DNA of 64,000 bases from Acidovorax sp. Leaf191 (GTDB lineage Bacteria > Pseudomonadota > Gammaproteobacteria > Burkholderiales > Burkholderiaceae_C): assembly GCF_001424425.1 (NCBI RefSeq), contig NZ_LMPT01000019.1, forward strand, positions 681,003-745,002, read 5' to 3'. This document shows, one piece after another, positions 8,650-18,831 of this stretch. The position numbers were made by a program, and so were the translations under genes. Positions within the stretch are counted from its first letter, which is position 1. Each line of letters starts with the position of its first letter. A model generated the notes under the pieces. That model did not search any database. It was not told where the DNA came from and saw only the letters and a program-made list of their open reading frames with translations.

Positions 8650-9552
8650 CTACGGCACGGGCTTCCGGGCCACCGCGCCCGTGGCGACGCGCTGGCGCAC
8701 TTCGCGGATCAGCGCCTTGGCCCGCGCCGCGTTGGCGGGCCCCATGCGCACCAGGATCTTCTGGCCGCTCGACAGGGCCTGCAGCGCCGGGTCGGCAAAC
8801 TCGTAGCGCACCCAGGGCCGCAGGTCGGGCACGTCGGTGTTCACCGGCAGCAGCTTCACGCGCAGCGGCTCCTTGGGCTCGGGCGCGAGCAGCAGGTGGT
8901 CCAGCACGGCCACCAGGCGGTCGTTGAAGTAGCGCCGGGGATAGCCCACTTCTTCATACGCCTGCTGGAACAGCGGGTACAGCCGTGCATACAACGCCAC
9001 CGCGGCGTCTAGCGGCACGGCCTCGGCAAAGGCCAGCACCGCGCTGTAGCGCGCTGCGTTGGCGGGGGCGATGGTCTGCGCGCCCTCGGCGCCCTCCACC
9101 GTGAAGCGCTCGGGCGTGGGCTGCACCGGCCACATGCGCGATGGCGCCTGGGCGCGGCCCAGGTTGTCCACCGTGGCGACCACGCAGCGCACAAAGCCTT
9201 CGGTCCACAGAAACCTGGCCACCTTGTCGCGGCCCAGCAGTTCGCCGAGCAAGGCCGTCACACGGGTGTCCGATTCCGCCAGGGGCGGCAAAGCGGTGTC
9301 GGCGGGCGCGAGGCCATCGACCAGGTTCTGCGGGCCCGAGGCTTCGGGCATGGGGGGTGCAGCCGCAGGGGCTGCGGGCGCGCTGGCCACAGGCGGCGGT
9401 GGTGGCGCGGGCTGAGGCTCCGCGGGGCGCAGCCAGAACCACCACGCAGCGCCCGCGATGGCCGCGCAGCCCAGGGCTGCGAGGGCGACTTTGGGCAGGG
9501 GCGATGCACCCTCGGGTGCGGGGCGAAACTCGGCGGTGTCGTGATCGGGCAT
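8650..9552 (-). CDS. DUF3014 domain protein, membrane-anchored
   Basis: A 300-residue protein with a single N-terminal transmembrane segment (VALAALGCAAIAGAAWWFWL, about residues 21-40), a Pro/Ala-rich linker of about 45 residues, and a C-terminal DUF3014 domain (from SDTRVTALLGELLGRDKVARF to RQRVATGAV). The domain most likely faces the periplasm; no catalytic residues are known for the family. ATG at 9552 is preferred because CAGGAGA lies just upstream; the frame extends further 5' without similarity. It lies downstream of, and in the same direction as, an esterase gene with a 250-base gap, so a shared transcript is uncertain. Confidence 0.82.
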   Translation of the reverse strand: MPDHDTAEFRPAPEGASPLPKVALAALGCAAIAGAAWWFWLRPAEPQPAPPPPPVASAPAAPAAAPPMPEASGPQNLVDGLAPADTALPPLAESDTRVTALLGELLGRDKVARFLWTEGFVRCVVATVDNLGRAQAPSRMWPVQPTPERFTVEGAEGAQTIAPANAARYSAVLAFAEAVPLDAAVALYARLYPLFQQAYEEVGYPRRYFNDRLVAVLDHLLLAPEPKEPLRVKLLPVNTDVPDLRPWVRYEFADPALQALSSGQKILVRMGPANAARAKALIREVRQRVATGAVARKPVP

Positions 9553-9803
9553 CGGGTCTCCTGTGGCGGTGCATGGGGCACGCCCTGGGTACGACGGCGT
9601 GGGCCGCCATGCGTTCCCGTGCGGGGTGCAATGCCCATTGGAAACCGCGCCTGCGCCCGGTGCGTAACGCCATGTACCCGCTGGGCGATGCCGGTGCCTT
9701 CCCAGACCTCGCCACGCCACCGCTGCGCGATCGGCACGGCACGGGCAGCCCTGCGGTGCGCAGGAGGATGTGGGTGTGCTGGCCTATCCCCCCGCCCGCC
9801 GGG

Positions 9804-10475
9804 TCAGAAAGCCGCCGGCGGGCCGGCCAGCGAGTCCAGCCAGGTCACGGTGGCGGACAGCTCCGCCGGGCGGATCTCGTGCGCGCCTGGAAACTCCCGG
9901 TACGTGACCGCCACGGGCAGCGGGCCCATGTGCTGCGCGATGGCCTGTGCGTGGGCCAGGGGGATCACGTTGTCGTGCGTGCCGTGGCTCAGCCACAGCT
10001 GCTTGCCCCGCAGCGCATCGGGCGGCGCGGCCAGGGGCAGCACCTGCGCCAGCAGGCGGCCGTGCCACACCATGGCCGCCTGCATCAGCGCGGGCTGGGT
10101 CAGCAGCAGCGACAGCGCCATGATGCCGCCCTGGCTGAAGCCGCCCACCACGACGCGCTCTGGCGGAATGCCCAGTTGCTCTGCGGCGAACGCGATGGCC
10201 TGGACCACCAGCGCGCGGCTTTGCGCTTCTTGCGCCTCGTTGATGGTGCGCTCGCCGTTGGGCTCGATGGAAAAGTCGAACCACGCGTGCGAGCCCGGCC
10301 CCATGCGAAACGGTGCCCGCAGGCTCAGCACATGAAAACGCTCGGGAATGTGCGGCGCCAGGCCGAACAGGTCCTGCTCGTTGCTGCCCACGCCGTGCAT
10401 GAGCACCAGCAGCCAGGGCCGGGGCGTGGTGGCAGCGGCCGGGCGCTGCAAAAAGGTGAGCGGTAGATCAAGCAT
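9804..10475 (-). CDS. Phospholipase/carboxylesterase family alpha/beta hydrolase
   Basis: A 223-residue serine hydrolase of the carboxylesterase 2/phospholipase family. The nucleophile motif is GFSQGG (about residues 112-117). An early LMHGVGSNEQDL forms the oxyanion region, and the expected acid and base are D169 in SHGTHDN and H200 in EFPGAHEI. It is cytoplasmic: no signal peptide is seen. Homologues hydrolyse short acyl esters or lysophospholipids. The start codon ATG at 10475 matches the family start. It is followed on the same strand by the DUF3014 gene and preceded by a DODA-type dioxygenase gene. Confidence 0.88.
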   Translation of the reverse strand: MLDLPLTFLQRPAAATTPRPWLLVLMHGVGSNEQDLFGLAPHIPERFHVLSLRAPFRMGPGSHAWFDFSIEPNGERTINEAQEAQSRALVVQAIAFAAEQLGIPPERVVVGGFSQGGIMALSLLLTQPALMQAAMVWHGRLLAQVLPLAAPPDALRGKQLWLSHGTHDNVIPLAHAQAIAQHMGPLPVAVTYREFPGAHEIRPAELSATVTWLDSLAGPPAAF

Positions 10476-10532
10476 GGATGAGCGGCAGGGCCGATTTGGA
10501 AGATGAATGGGTGGATGGACGAAAGGGCTGCG

Positions 10533-11351
10533 TCAATGCACGGGCTGCAAGGCAAACGCATCCATCGACAGCATGCTGTACATCACCTCGCGGCTCAGGT
10601 AGTGGGCCTGCAGATCGTCGCCCGCTGCGCCCAGCGCAAAGAAGATGGGCAGGAAATGGTCCTCGGTCGGGTGTGCACGGCGCGCATGCGGGGCCTCGCT
10701 GCGGTAGTTGAGCAGTGCCTTCATGTCGCCCCGCGCCAGGGCCGCTTCGATCCAGCGGCTGAACTCCAGCACGTAGGGCGCGGGCTCGCGCTCGCCGCCA
10801 AAGAACTCGGCCAGGTTGTGCGTCATGCTGCCCGAGCCGATGACCAGCACGTTCTGGTCGCGCAGGCTGCGCAGTGCCGCGCCCAGCGCGTACACCTCGG
10901 CCGGCCCAGCGCCCACGGGCAGGGCCACCTGCACCACCGGCACATCGGCCTGCGGGAACAGATGCATCAGCGGCACCCAGGCACCATGGTCGAACGGGCG
11001 GGCCGCGTCGCCCTGCGCCGCCACGCCGGCGGCTTGCAGCAAGCCCAGCACCTCCTGCGCCAGCGCGGGCGAGCCCGGGGCCGGGTATTGCAGCTGGTAC
11101 AGCGCGGGCGGAAACCCGCCAAAGTCGTGCCAGGTCTCCGGCTGCGGGCCGGTCATGACCTGCGGCGAGCGTGCCATCCAGTGGGGCGACATGATGACCA
11201 CGCCGCGCAGCCCCGGGTACTGTGCCTTCAGGCTGTCACCCCACTGCGTGAGCGCGGGGCCGGTGGTGCCGGCGTCCAGCGCAAACAGCGGCGCGCCGTG
11301 CGAGACGAACAGTGCAGGAACAACAGGGGAAGCAGGGGCGTTGGCAGACAT
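10533..11351 (-). CDS. DODA-type extradiol ring-opening dioxygenase (YgiD-like)
   Basis: A 272-residue class III extradiol dioxygenase related to DOPA 4,5-dioxygenase and YgiD. Metal and catalytic histidines are seen in SHGAP (near residue 18), SPHW (near 57), the DHGAWVPL motif (near 121) and THNLAEFF (near 178). It would open a catechol-type ring with non-haem iron or zinc in the cytoplasm; the natural substrate in bacteria is usually unknown. ATG at 11351 is chosen because AAAGGA lies seven bases upstream and the conserved VPALFVSHGAP follows. Another in-frame ATG lies at 11372. No aromatic-degradation partner gene is adjacent. Confidence 0.88.
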   Translation of the reverse strand: MSANAPASPVVPALFVSHGAPLFALDAGTTGPALTQWGDSLKAQYPGLRGVVIMSPHWMARSPQVMTGPQPETWHDFGGFPPALYQLQYPAPGSPALAQEVLGLLQAAGVAAQGDAARPFDHGAWVPLMHLFPQADVPVVQVALPVGAGPAEVYALGAALRSLRDQNVLVIGSGSMTHNLAEFFGGEREPAPYVLEFSRWIEAALARGDMKALLNYRSEAPHARRAHPTEDHFLPIFFALGAAGDDLQAHYLSREVMYSMLSMDAFALQPVH

Positions 11352-11547
11352 GGCGATGTCCTTTGGATTCATTGCGTGGGGGGGATGCATTGAATGTAGG
11401 ACCGACAGCCCGCGATACCAAGCCCTGTGCATCAGACAGATCGTTCCACGGGTGGTGCTAATGAGCCGGTAAAAACTGCCAATGCGCCGGGCAACAAAAC
11501 ATCGCCACCCAACAACGTCCACCTGTCCGGGGTCCGTCAACAGCCCC

Positions 11548-11970
11548 TCAGGACCCATCCTTCACCCGGCCGCGCAGCGCCTTGGTTTCGCTGCGCTGGC
11601 TCTTGCCCGCCAGCCGCCGCTGCTGCGAGCCATAGGTCGGCCGCGTGGCACGCCGCACGCGGGGCGGCACGGCGACCGTGTTGACCAGCGCGTTCAGGCG
11701 CTGCAGCGCGTCCGTCCGGTTCTGGTCCTGGCTGCGGTACTGCTGCGCCTTGATCACCACCACGCCGTCCTGCGTGATGCGGCTGTCGCGCAGTGCCAAT
11801 AGGCGCTCCTTGACCCCGTCGGGCAATGACGACGCCGCCACGTCGAAGCGCAGGTGCACCGCGCTCGATACCTTGTTGACGTTCTGCCCACCCGCGCCCT
11901 GCGCCCGCATGGCGGTGATCTCCACCTCGTCTTCGGGCACTTCCAGTGGCGGGGTCGGTGCGGTGGTCAT
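11548..11970 (-). CDS. arfB: Alternative ribosome-rescue peptidyl-tRNA hydrolase ArfB (YaeJ)
   Basis: A 140-residue release-factor-like protein that frees stalled ribosomes by hydrolysing peptidyl-tRNA without needing a stop codon. The catalytic GGQ loop is in RAQGAGGQNVNKVSSAVHL (about residues 24-42). The C-terminal tail is strongly basic (RRATRPTYGSQQRR, then KSQRSETKALRGRVKDGS), as needed to enter the empty mRNA channel. The length matches E. coli ArfB. ATG at 11970 is chosen because the conserved domain starts close to it; the frame continues upstream into unrelated sequence. Confidence 0.92.
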   Translation of the reverse strand: MTTAPTPPLEVPEDEVEITAMRAQGAGGQNVNKVSSAVHLRFDVAASSLPDGVKERLLALRDSRITQDGVVVIKAQQYRSQDQNRTDALQRLNALVNTVAVPPRVRRATRPTYGSQQRRLAGKSQRSETKALRGRVKDGS

Positions 11971-12019
11971 GCGAGTGCCCGCTTGCCGTGCGAAAGTGTG
12001 CCCGGGGGTACCACTGCGC

Positions 12020-12481
12020 TCAGGCGGCCGCCTGGGGCTGCAGCTGCGCCAGCCCGTCGATGGCCAGGCCATAGCCCAGCACGCCAAACCCGCACATCAC
12101 GGCCTTGGCGGCCGCGGCCATGTACGAATGGTGCCGGAAGGATTCGCGGGCGTGCACATTGCTGATGTGCAGCTCGATCAGCGTGATGCCCGTGCCCTTG
12201 GTGGCATCGTGCAGCGCCACGCTGGTGTGGGTGTAGGCCCCGGCATTGATCACCACGCCGGCCAGCTCACCCGCCGCATGCAGGCGGCCCGCTTCATGGA
12301 TCCAGTCGATCAGCGCACCCTCGTGGTTGCTTTGGTGAAACCGCAGCGCAAAACCATGGCGCGCGCAGGCGTCGGCGCACAGTTTTTCGACATCGGCCAG
12401 GGTGTGTGCGCCGTACACGGCAGGTTCACGCGTGCCCAGCAGGTTCAGATTGGGGCCATTGAGGACAAAAACGGTTTTCAC
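12020..12481 (-). CDS. aroQ: 3-dehydroquinate dehydratase, type II
   Basis: A 153-residue enzyme that dehydrates 3-dehydroquinate to 3-dehydroshikimate in the shikimate pathway, as a cytoplasmic dodecamer. Type II motifs are all present: [17 protein letters not shown] with the active-site tyrosine, the base region [30 protein letters not shown], and [19 protein letters not shown]. The start is taken as the GTG at 12481 because the family begins right at [10 protein letters not shown], with CGGAG about ten bases upstream; an ATG at 12514 is possible. In many betaproteobacteria aroQ precedes accBC, but here it stands alone between arfB and a small exported protein. Confidence 0.93.
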   Translation of the reverse strand: MKTVFVLNGPNLNLLGTREPAVYGAHTLADVEKLCADACARHGFALRFHQSNHEGALIDWIHEAGRLHAAGELAGVVINAGAYTHTSVALHDATKGTGITLIELHISNVHARESFRHHSYMAAAAKAVMCGFGVLGYGLAIDGLAQLQPQAAA

Positions 12482-12561
12482 AGGGCATGCACTCCGAGGG
12501 GTTGCACCCGCCATGCAGCGGGCAAAGGTGCCAAATTATGCTGCGCCGCCACCTGCGCGCC

Positions 12562-12590
12562 CCCAAAGAAAAAGCGGCCCGAAGGCCGCT
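12562..12590 (-). terminator. Intrinsic terminator (leftward)
   Basis: Read on the minus strand this is a perfect 7-bp GC stem AGCGGCC / GGCCGCT with a TTCG tetraloop, followed at once by TTTTTCTTTG. It is a textbook rho-independent terminator for leftward transcripts and would end the message of the small exported-protein gene at 12704-13045 before aroQ. Confidence 0.8.
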
Positions 12591-12703
12591 GTAAAAGGCA
12601 GCCTGTGCAAAGACGCTGCCTGTGAGCGACTGGCGCCCAAGAGGTTTTGGTTACAAAGTACGGCAGCCGTGCCGGTCAGGACCGGCTGCCGGGGCGGGGC
12701 CGA

Positions 12704-13045
12704 TCAGCGGTCCCAGCGGCCGTAGCCACGGTCGTGGTGATGGTGGCGGTGGCCTCGGTAGCCACGGTCACCGTAGTACACCACGGCGGGTGGAGGGGCG
12801 TAGTACGCTGGAGGGGGCGCGTAATACACAGGCCGTGGGGGCGCGTAGTACACCGGTGGGGGCGGGGCCACATACACCGGGGCTGGTGCGTAGTAGCCAT
12901 TGCTGGCCCCCACCACCACACCCGGCACGCCAATGCCCACCGACCAGTTGACGTCGCGGGCCTGGGCGGCGCCCGCGCCACCCAGCAATGCCAGCGCTAC
13001 GCCTGCGGAAGCTGCCAAGGCATAGATAGAACGGGATTGAGTCAT
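12704..13045 (-). CDS. Small Tyr/Pro-rich exported protein with His-rich tail
   Basis: A 113-residue protein with a clear Sec signal peptide (SIYALAASAGVALALLGGAG, predicted cut after AQA near residue 29). The mature part is a low-complexity run of YAPP / VYYAPP repeats (about residues 50-90) and ends in a His/Arg/Gly/Tyr tail (HRHHHHDRGYGRWDR). It is probably periplasmic or surface-exposed; the His cluster could bind metal. No enzyme family is recognised. A good ribosome site (AGGAGATAT) precedes the ATG and a perfect terminator follows at 12562-12590, which supports it as a real single-gene transcript. Confidence 0.75.
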   Translation of the reverse strand: MTQSRSIYALAASAGVALALLGGAGAAQARDVNWSVGIGVPGVVVGASNGYYAPAPVYVAPPPPVYYAPPRPVYYAPPPAYYAPPPAVVYYGDRGYRGHRHHHHDRGYGRWDR

Positions 13046-13219
13046 ACGGATATCTCCTGTTGGAATGAGGGTAGCCAGCCAAATGGACTCGCCTCACCGG
13101 TACATAACGCACCAAGTAGGCAAAAGGATGGCATAAATTTGTCTTTACGTTGTGTCCGGAAGTACATTCGCCCGTTTCCATGCGTAAACCATCACGAAAC
13201 CGGGCCCTAAAATGGCCCG

Positions 13220-15055
<1,836 letters not shown>

Positions 15056-15084
15056 GTCCCGGCGCAGCACCGCCAGTCAACGCC

Positions 15085-15569
15085 ATGTTCTACCTCGACC
15101 TCTTTGCCGCATTGCACCGTCACGGGGTTGAATATGTACTGATTGGCGGGCTGGCTGTAGCACTGCATGGGTCGAGCGCAACACCATGGACATCGATGTC
15201 TGCGTTGTGGTGTCGCCCGACAACATGCAGCATCTGATCAACGCTGCGCTTGAATTGAAGCTACGGCCCGTTCTTCCAGTCCCGCTCCACACGTTGGCAC
15301 AGATCGACCCCCTCAAGGACTGGCACGCGCAGCGCAATCTGCAATCCTTCGCCCTTCGCACCGATGAGCTTTCAGGGGTCACACTGGATGTACTGCTCTT
15401 TCCTCCCGTTGACCCGCGAGGCATGTGCGAACGCGCCATGCACCTCGACGTCCCAGGCGTCCCTGTGGCGCTGGCCCATGTTGACGACCTCATCGCTCTC
15501 AAGCAAAGTGCGGGTCGCCCCATTGATTTGGCCGACATTGCACATCTGCAACGCCTGATGCCAAAGTAG
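15085..15569 (+). pseudogene. Nucleotidyltransferase (AbiEii-like/MNT-type), frameshifted
   Basis: Two overlapping frames together give one intact-looking protein of about 160 residues. The first frame from ATG 15085 encodes MFYLDLFAALHRHGVEYVLI then GGLAVALHG. The second, from about 15180, encodes ERNTMDIDVCVVVSPDNMQ and runs to the stop at 15569. Family members read GGLAVALHGVERxTxDIDxxV, so a single base is missing near 15174-15176. The G-G and D-x-D residues of the nucleotidyltransferase fold are both present. Either the gene is a recent pseudogene or the base loss is a sequencing error. Related proteins act as toxins or tRNA/protein nucleotidylating enzymes. A small gene follows at 15589. 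Confidence 0.72.
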
Positions 15570-15588
15570 TCGGACCACCCATCCAACC

Positions 15589-15786
15589 ATGACCCCCACC
15601 GAACGCAACGCCCTGCGCGATGAACGCCGCTACTACGTGAGCGACGAACGGTTGCGCGCTTTTGGACAATTGAGCGTCTTGCAACGGCTGCAATGGGTGG
15701 AGCAATGCTCGCAATTTGTTCGCGTGGCACAAGCCGCGAAACAGGCGCAAGAGCAAGAAGCCCTGCGCTCGGCGCCCGCCCATTGA
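15589..15786 (+). CDS. Small helical hypothetical protein
   Basis: A 65-residue charged protein, MTPTERNALRDERRYYVSDE followed by a helical region rich in Arg, Gln and Glu. It starts 20 bases after the frameshifted nucleotidyltransferase and may be its partner, for example an antitoxin or accessory subunit. No family is recognised. The reading frame keeps good G/C third-position bias and ends cleanly, which supports it as real, but it is short. Confidence 0.5.
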   Translation: MTPTERNALRDERRYYVSDERLRAFGQLSVLQRLQWVEQCSQFVRVAQAAKQAQEQEALRSAPAH

Positions 15787-15877
15787 TCGAGGCTGCCTAT
15801 TGGCCGTGAAATCCCAAACGCCATCAGCCCCAAGCCGCCTCGACAGCGTAAAGGCCACGGTGGACACCAACATCGCC

Positions 15878-16189
15878 ATGCCTGCAACCCAACCTCCTAC
15901 CGCCAACCCCACCTTCGCCCACGTGCCTCCCGGACCGGTGGCAGGCCCCTTGCAGTTGCTGCCCGTCAGCGAAGCAGTGGTGGCGGTCCACACCGCCGAT
16001 GGCGCACATGTCGGCTCACTCAAAAAGGTCGGTGGTGTCTGGAAGTTCAAAGCGATGGGCTACGGCGCTGCCGGGGGCATGGAGCCTGGCCACGGCCCGT
16101 TGACCGATCGGCACAACATGCAGTTCGCCACGCCCGATGCGGTCGAGGTGAGCTCCCGGTTGCTGGGCGCCTCAGGCAACACTCTTTAA
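15878..16189 (+). CDS. Hypothetical protein
   Basis: A predicted 103-residue protein from ATG 15878 (the frame is open from 15716). The middle reads TADGAHVGSLKKVGGVWKFK and the end has EPGHGPLTDRHN, a pattern I have the impression of having seen in small betaproteobacterial proteins, but I cannot name a family. No signal peptide or membrane segment is present. Its Pro/Thr-rich start and its position at the edge of a lower-GC islet make the start uncertain. Confidence 0.5.
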   Translation: MPATQPPTANPTFAHVPPGPVAGPLQLLPVSEAVVAVHTADGAHVGSLKKVGGVWKFKAMGYGAAGGMEPGHGPLTDRHNMQFATPDAVEVSSRLLGASGNTL

Positions 16190-16316
16190 GCAGCTGCGCA
16201 TTCCGGTGATGATGACCGGTCAGTCCAGCGCCATGAACGCCCGCAGCAGGCGCTCAATCATTGGCCGCAAACGGCAAGAACCGGACATTAGTGCGTCCCA
16301 CCCAAAAGAGGCTTTT

Positions 16317-16700
16317 TTGAGACCATCTGACCAACTCGTTGACCTTGCGAAGCGAGCCGAACACAGGCTCAGCGTGGTTTTCGACGCGCCCGAAGTCCTT
16401 CCTTTCGCTGCGAAAGCGATTGTACTGATTGGTAGTTTTCCAGCCATGCGCGAAGACTTCGAGCGTGAATTCAAAACGATGCGGGCCTACGCGCCGAGAG
16501 AGTTCGTACAGGTCTGCATGCACGCGCTACGGTGGCCGGAGTTGCGGTCCTTCTTCGAGCAGCAGTCCCGCTTGGCAATCGCTCAGAATGACTGGCCGGC
16601 CATAGCGGACTACGGCAAGTACCTTGACGCCTTCGAGGATGATTGGGAGGACGCCGGGACGTTCTACTGTCGGTACTTCGTTGAATCGGCCAACGACTGA
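16317..16700 (+). CDS. Orphan hypothetical protein, acidic
   Basis: A protein of about 127 residues with no signal peptide or membrane segment: LRPSDQLVDLAKRAEHRLSV at the start and an aromatic, acidic C-terminus (DYGKYLDAFEDDWEDAGTFY). I do not recognise the family. TTG at 16317 is chosen because AAAAGAGG lies just upstream and because a copy of the intergenic GGCCAA-type motif occupies 16260-16290. An ATG at 16206 would put that motif inside the gene. It is the first of four consecutive small rightward genes in a lower-GC islet. Confidence 0.6.
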   Translation: MRPSDQLVDLAKRAEHRLSVVFDAPEVLPFAAKAIVLIGSFPAMREDFEREFKTMRAYAPREFVQVCMHALRWPELRSFFEQQSRLAIAQNDWPAIADYGKYLDAFEDDWEDAGTFYCRYFVESAND

Positions 16701-16727
16701 CTTCGGCCAATTGCAGACTTTCAATCT

Positions 16728-17108
16728 ATGACTCAATCCGCACCGCAAGCCTGGGCCTTTTACCGTGAAGTTGCCATCGCAAAGACGCTATGGACAGTAG
16801 AGGACGATGTTGGGTATCCAGCCCCAATGACAGCGGAGGGGCGTCGTGCTCAGCCCTTCTGGTCATCTCAATCGCGGGCTGCAAAGGTTGTTGCCGAAGT
16901 TCCTGCGTACGCAGCTTTCTCGCCGGTTGCCATTACCTGGGACAGTTTCTGTGAAACATGGGTGCCAGATCTAACGCAAGACGGACTACTTGTTGGGGTG
17001 AACTGGAGTGGTCCGCGAGCGACGGGCTTCGATATGGAACCAGAAGAGTTGAAGCGCAACGTGCAAGCACTCATTGAAGCGCCTGAGCGCAAAGCCCCTG
17101 CGGCATAG
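16728..17108 (+). CDS. DUF2750 domain protein
   Basis: A 126-residue cytoplasmic protein matching DUF2750: an N-terminal FYREVAIAKTLWTVEDDVGY, then PFWSSQSRAAKVV, and the characteristic end DGLLVGVNWSGPRATGFDME followed by PEELKRN. The family's biochemical role is not known to me. Members are often found among clusters of small orphan genes, some next to polymorphic-toxin immunity genes. It begins 27 bases after the preceding orphan gene, the gap being filled by a GGCCAA-type motif. Confidence 0.8.
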   Translation: MTQSAPQAWAFYREVAIAKTLWTVEDDVGYPAPMTAEGRRAQPFWSSQSRAAKVVAEVPAYAAFSPVAITWDSFCETWVPDLTQDGLLVGVNWSGPRATGFDMEPEELKRNVQALIEAPERKAPAA

Positions 17109-17197
17109 GGCTACATTCGGCCAACAGCCGACACGGGAGCGCATGCCCCAGGCCGTCACTGGACGTTCTTTTCGCCCTGTAAATTGCTAAAGCCCTC

Positions 17198-17536
17198 ATG
17201 TCCACACACGTGCATTCGTTCCCATCTTGGCCGTTCGCTGTGCCCATCGAAACGACCGCTTTTTGTACAGCGAAGGTTGTGCATGGTCGGTTTCCCGTTC
17301 TACAGGTCTCCCATGACTGGGAAGGTGATTGGCAGTTTCTGGATGCGACGACTGAGCAACCAGAGGATTGCGTCATCGTCTGTCTGGGTTGCGTATATGA
17401 GAAAGACCAAACGCTAAGTCAAATTGCGGACCTCCCGGCTGGCTGGAGTGCATGGAGAACTCAGGTCGGTGGTTCTTGGGAGCGAGGTGAGAATCCGCAA
17501 TACGACGAAAGCGATGATGGAGATGGTGAGCCGTAG
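17198..17536 (+). CDS. Orphan hypothetical protein with VCLGC motif
   Basis: A 112-residue protein without signal or membrane segment. A central segment reads DCVIVCLGCVYEKDQTLSQI, then LPAGWSAWRTQVGGSWERG, and an acidic tail (QYDESDDGDGEP). I have the impression of similar small proteins of unknown role in other proteobacteria but cannot name a family. Two cysteines in CLGC could bind metal or form a disulfide. It is the third gene of the small-gene islet, with motif copies on both sides. Confidence 0.6.
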   Translation: MSTHVHSFPSWPFAVPIETTAFCTAKVVHGRFPVLQVSHDWEGDWQFLDATTEQPEDCVIVCLGCVYEKDQTLSQIADLPAGWSAWRTQVGGSWERGENPQYDESDDGDGEP

Positions 17537-17691
17537 GCTCCAGTCGGCCAAGAGCGGAAATTCGGAACATGCTCGGCTGCAAGCCCGAAACCGGACATCG
17601 ATCCCCATCGGAGGAATTAGGATGCCAAACGGAACTGTCATCAGCCAAATCGGCCACCCTTGTTAGCCGAAACAATCACACTGTGCAAAAA

Positions 17692-18831
17692 ATGAGCAAA
17701 CGAATTCACTTTGCGCCAAGCGACCACGGCTACGAGATTCGCGGTGGAACCTTCGATGGAAGGATATTAATGCTGGGCGCTACAGACGTGAGCGACACAA
17801 TTGTCGGAGGGGTCACTTTCACAAACTGTGAGTTCAGAATGAAGCGGGTAGCAAAGACGGACTTTAACTTCGATGCAACCTGCCTGAACTGCGACTTCCA
17901 TCTTCCTAAACGCGTTTCCAACCGATACATGGATAGGCCCAAATTGGACGGATGCAGGTTCCACGGTCACTACGTGGGCTTCGACTTTGGACCGAAATTT
18001 CGGGTGGGGATAATCGGACCTAGCCCAGGAAATTTGCGCAACTGCGATTTTTCGTCGGCAAGACTTCATCTGTGTGCGTTCTATGGGACTTCACTGTCAG
18101 ATCACAAGTGGCCTGGTTGGCCTCATGTCTTTCTCGACTATTCAAACGGGGCAAGCTGGGCTCATCTACTTGCAAGTTCTCCGATACCAGATCGGCTGAA
18201 AATCATTCTTCAACTAAGACCCGAACTCATTTCCGAGGACTCTTCGGTCAATTCAGAATGCATTGTTTCGGTCTATCTACCTGAGATCGGAATAGACCCG
18301 GAGGCGCTTTGGCCACTAATACAAGATACACCTGAGATATGGTTCCCTGAGAAAGATAAAAAGTCGAAAGTCGATGCTCACGCTGTTCGATCGGCTCAAC
18401 AGAAGAATGCTGACGTGGCAGATAAGTTGGCGTGGGAAAGAAACCGGCTAGTACCCTTCAATTTACTAACCCGTTGCTGGCTGACAGAGGTTCGGCCGAC
18501 TTCCGACGGAGATTCAATTGAATTGGTATTTAACACGACATACCTTCAGTCTCGCGTTCCGGATGCACCGCCAGAAGTGAGGCTGGTACTTGAGCATGCA
18601 GACGTGGCTCTGCGCACTCCAACCGAGACTAAAAAATTGGTCGGCATGGTTGAGAAGTACATGCCAATGAGTGCATTACTTGAAGAAGAGGCTGTAGTTC
18701 TGAAGCCTCATAGGAAAGAACGAGGTCAAGTGATTCTCAACTTCGATAGCTGCGTAGCTTTCGAGCAGACGGGTATCTCATTGGACATCGAAAAGCTCGG
18801 AGACTATGTGAATCGCTATTGGCGTCAATAG
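17692..18831 (+). CDS. Hypothetical protein with pentapeptide-like N-terminal repeats
   Basis: A 379-residue protein of distinctly lower GC than its neighbours. The N-terminal 150 residues contain repeated N/D-C-x-F units (TNCEFRMK, LNCDFHLP, DGCRFHG, RNCDFSSA) like a pentapeptide or right-handed beta-helix fold. The rest is a mixed domain that I do not recognise, ending with DIEKLGDYVNRYWRQ. ATG at 17692 is preferred; upstream in-frame sequence overlaps a motif copy. There is no signal peptide. It may be an imported accessory gene. Function unknown; an immunity or sensing role would be a guess. Confidence 0.6.
   Translation: MSKRIHFAPSDHGYEIRGGTFDGRILMLGATDVSDTIVGGVTFTNCEFRMKRVAKTDFNFDATCLNCDFHLPKRVSNRYMDRPKLDGCRFHGHYVGFDFGPKFRVGIIGPSPGNLRNCDFSSARLHLCAFYGTSLSDHKWPGWPHVFLDYSNGASWAHLLASSPIPDRLKIILQLRPELISEDSSVNSECIVSVYLPEIGIDPEALWPLIQDTPEIWFPEKDKKSKVDAHAVRSAQQKNADVADKLAWERNRLVPFNLLTRCWLTEVRPTSDGDSIELVFNTTYLQSRVPDAPPEVRLVLEHADVALRTPTETKKLVGMVEKYMPMSALLEEEAVVLKPHRKERGQVILNFDSCVAFEQTGISLDIEKLGDYVNRYWRQ

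Larger units (their letters stand above)
16260..17670 (+). repeat. Recurrent short GGCCAA-type motif between small genes
   Basis: Variants of one motif, roughly TTCGGCCAANNGCGGACATT, occur at about 16260-16290, 16684-16700, 16701-16723, 17114-17136, 17542-17565, 17571-17596 and 17648-17670. Each lies at or very near the end of one small gene and the start of the next. A further copy on the minus strand is at 19511-19540. Copies are degenerate, so they are old or under loose constraint. They do not carry the GTTRRRY/RYYYAAC ends of integron attC sites as far as I can see. Confidence 0.55.
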
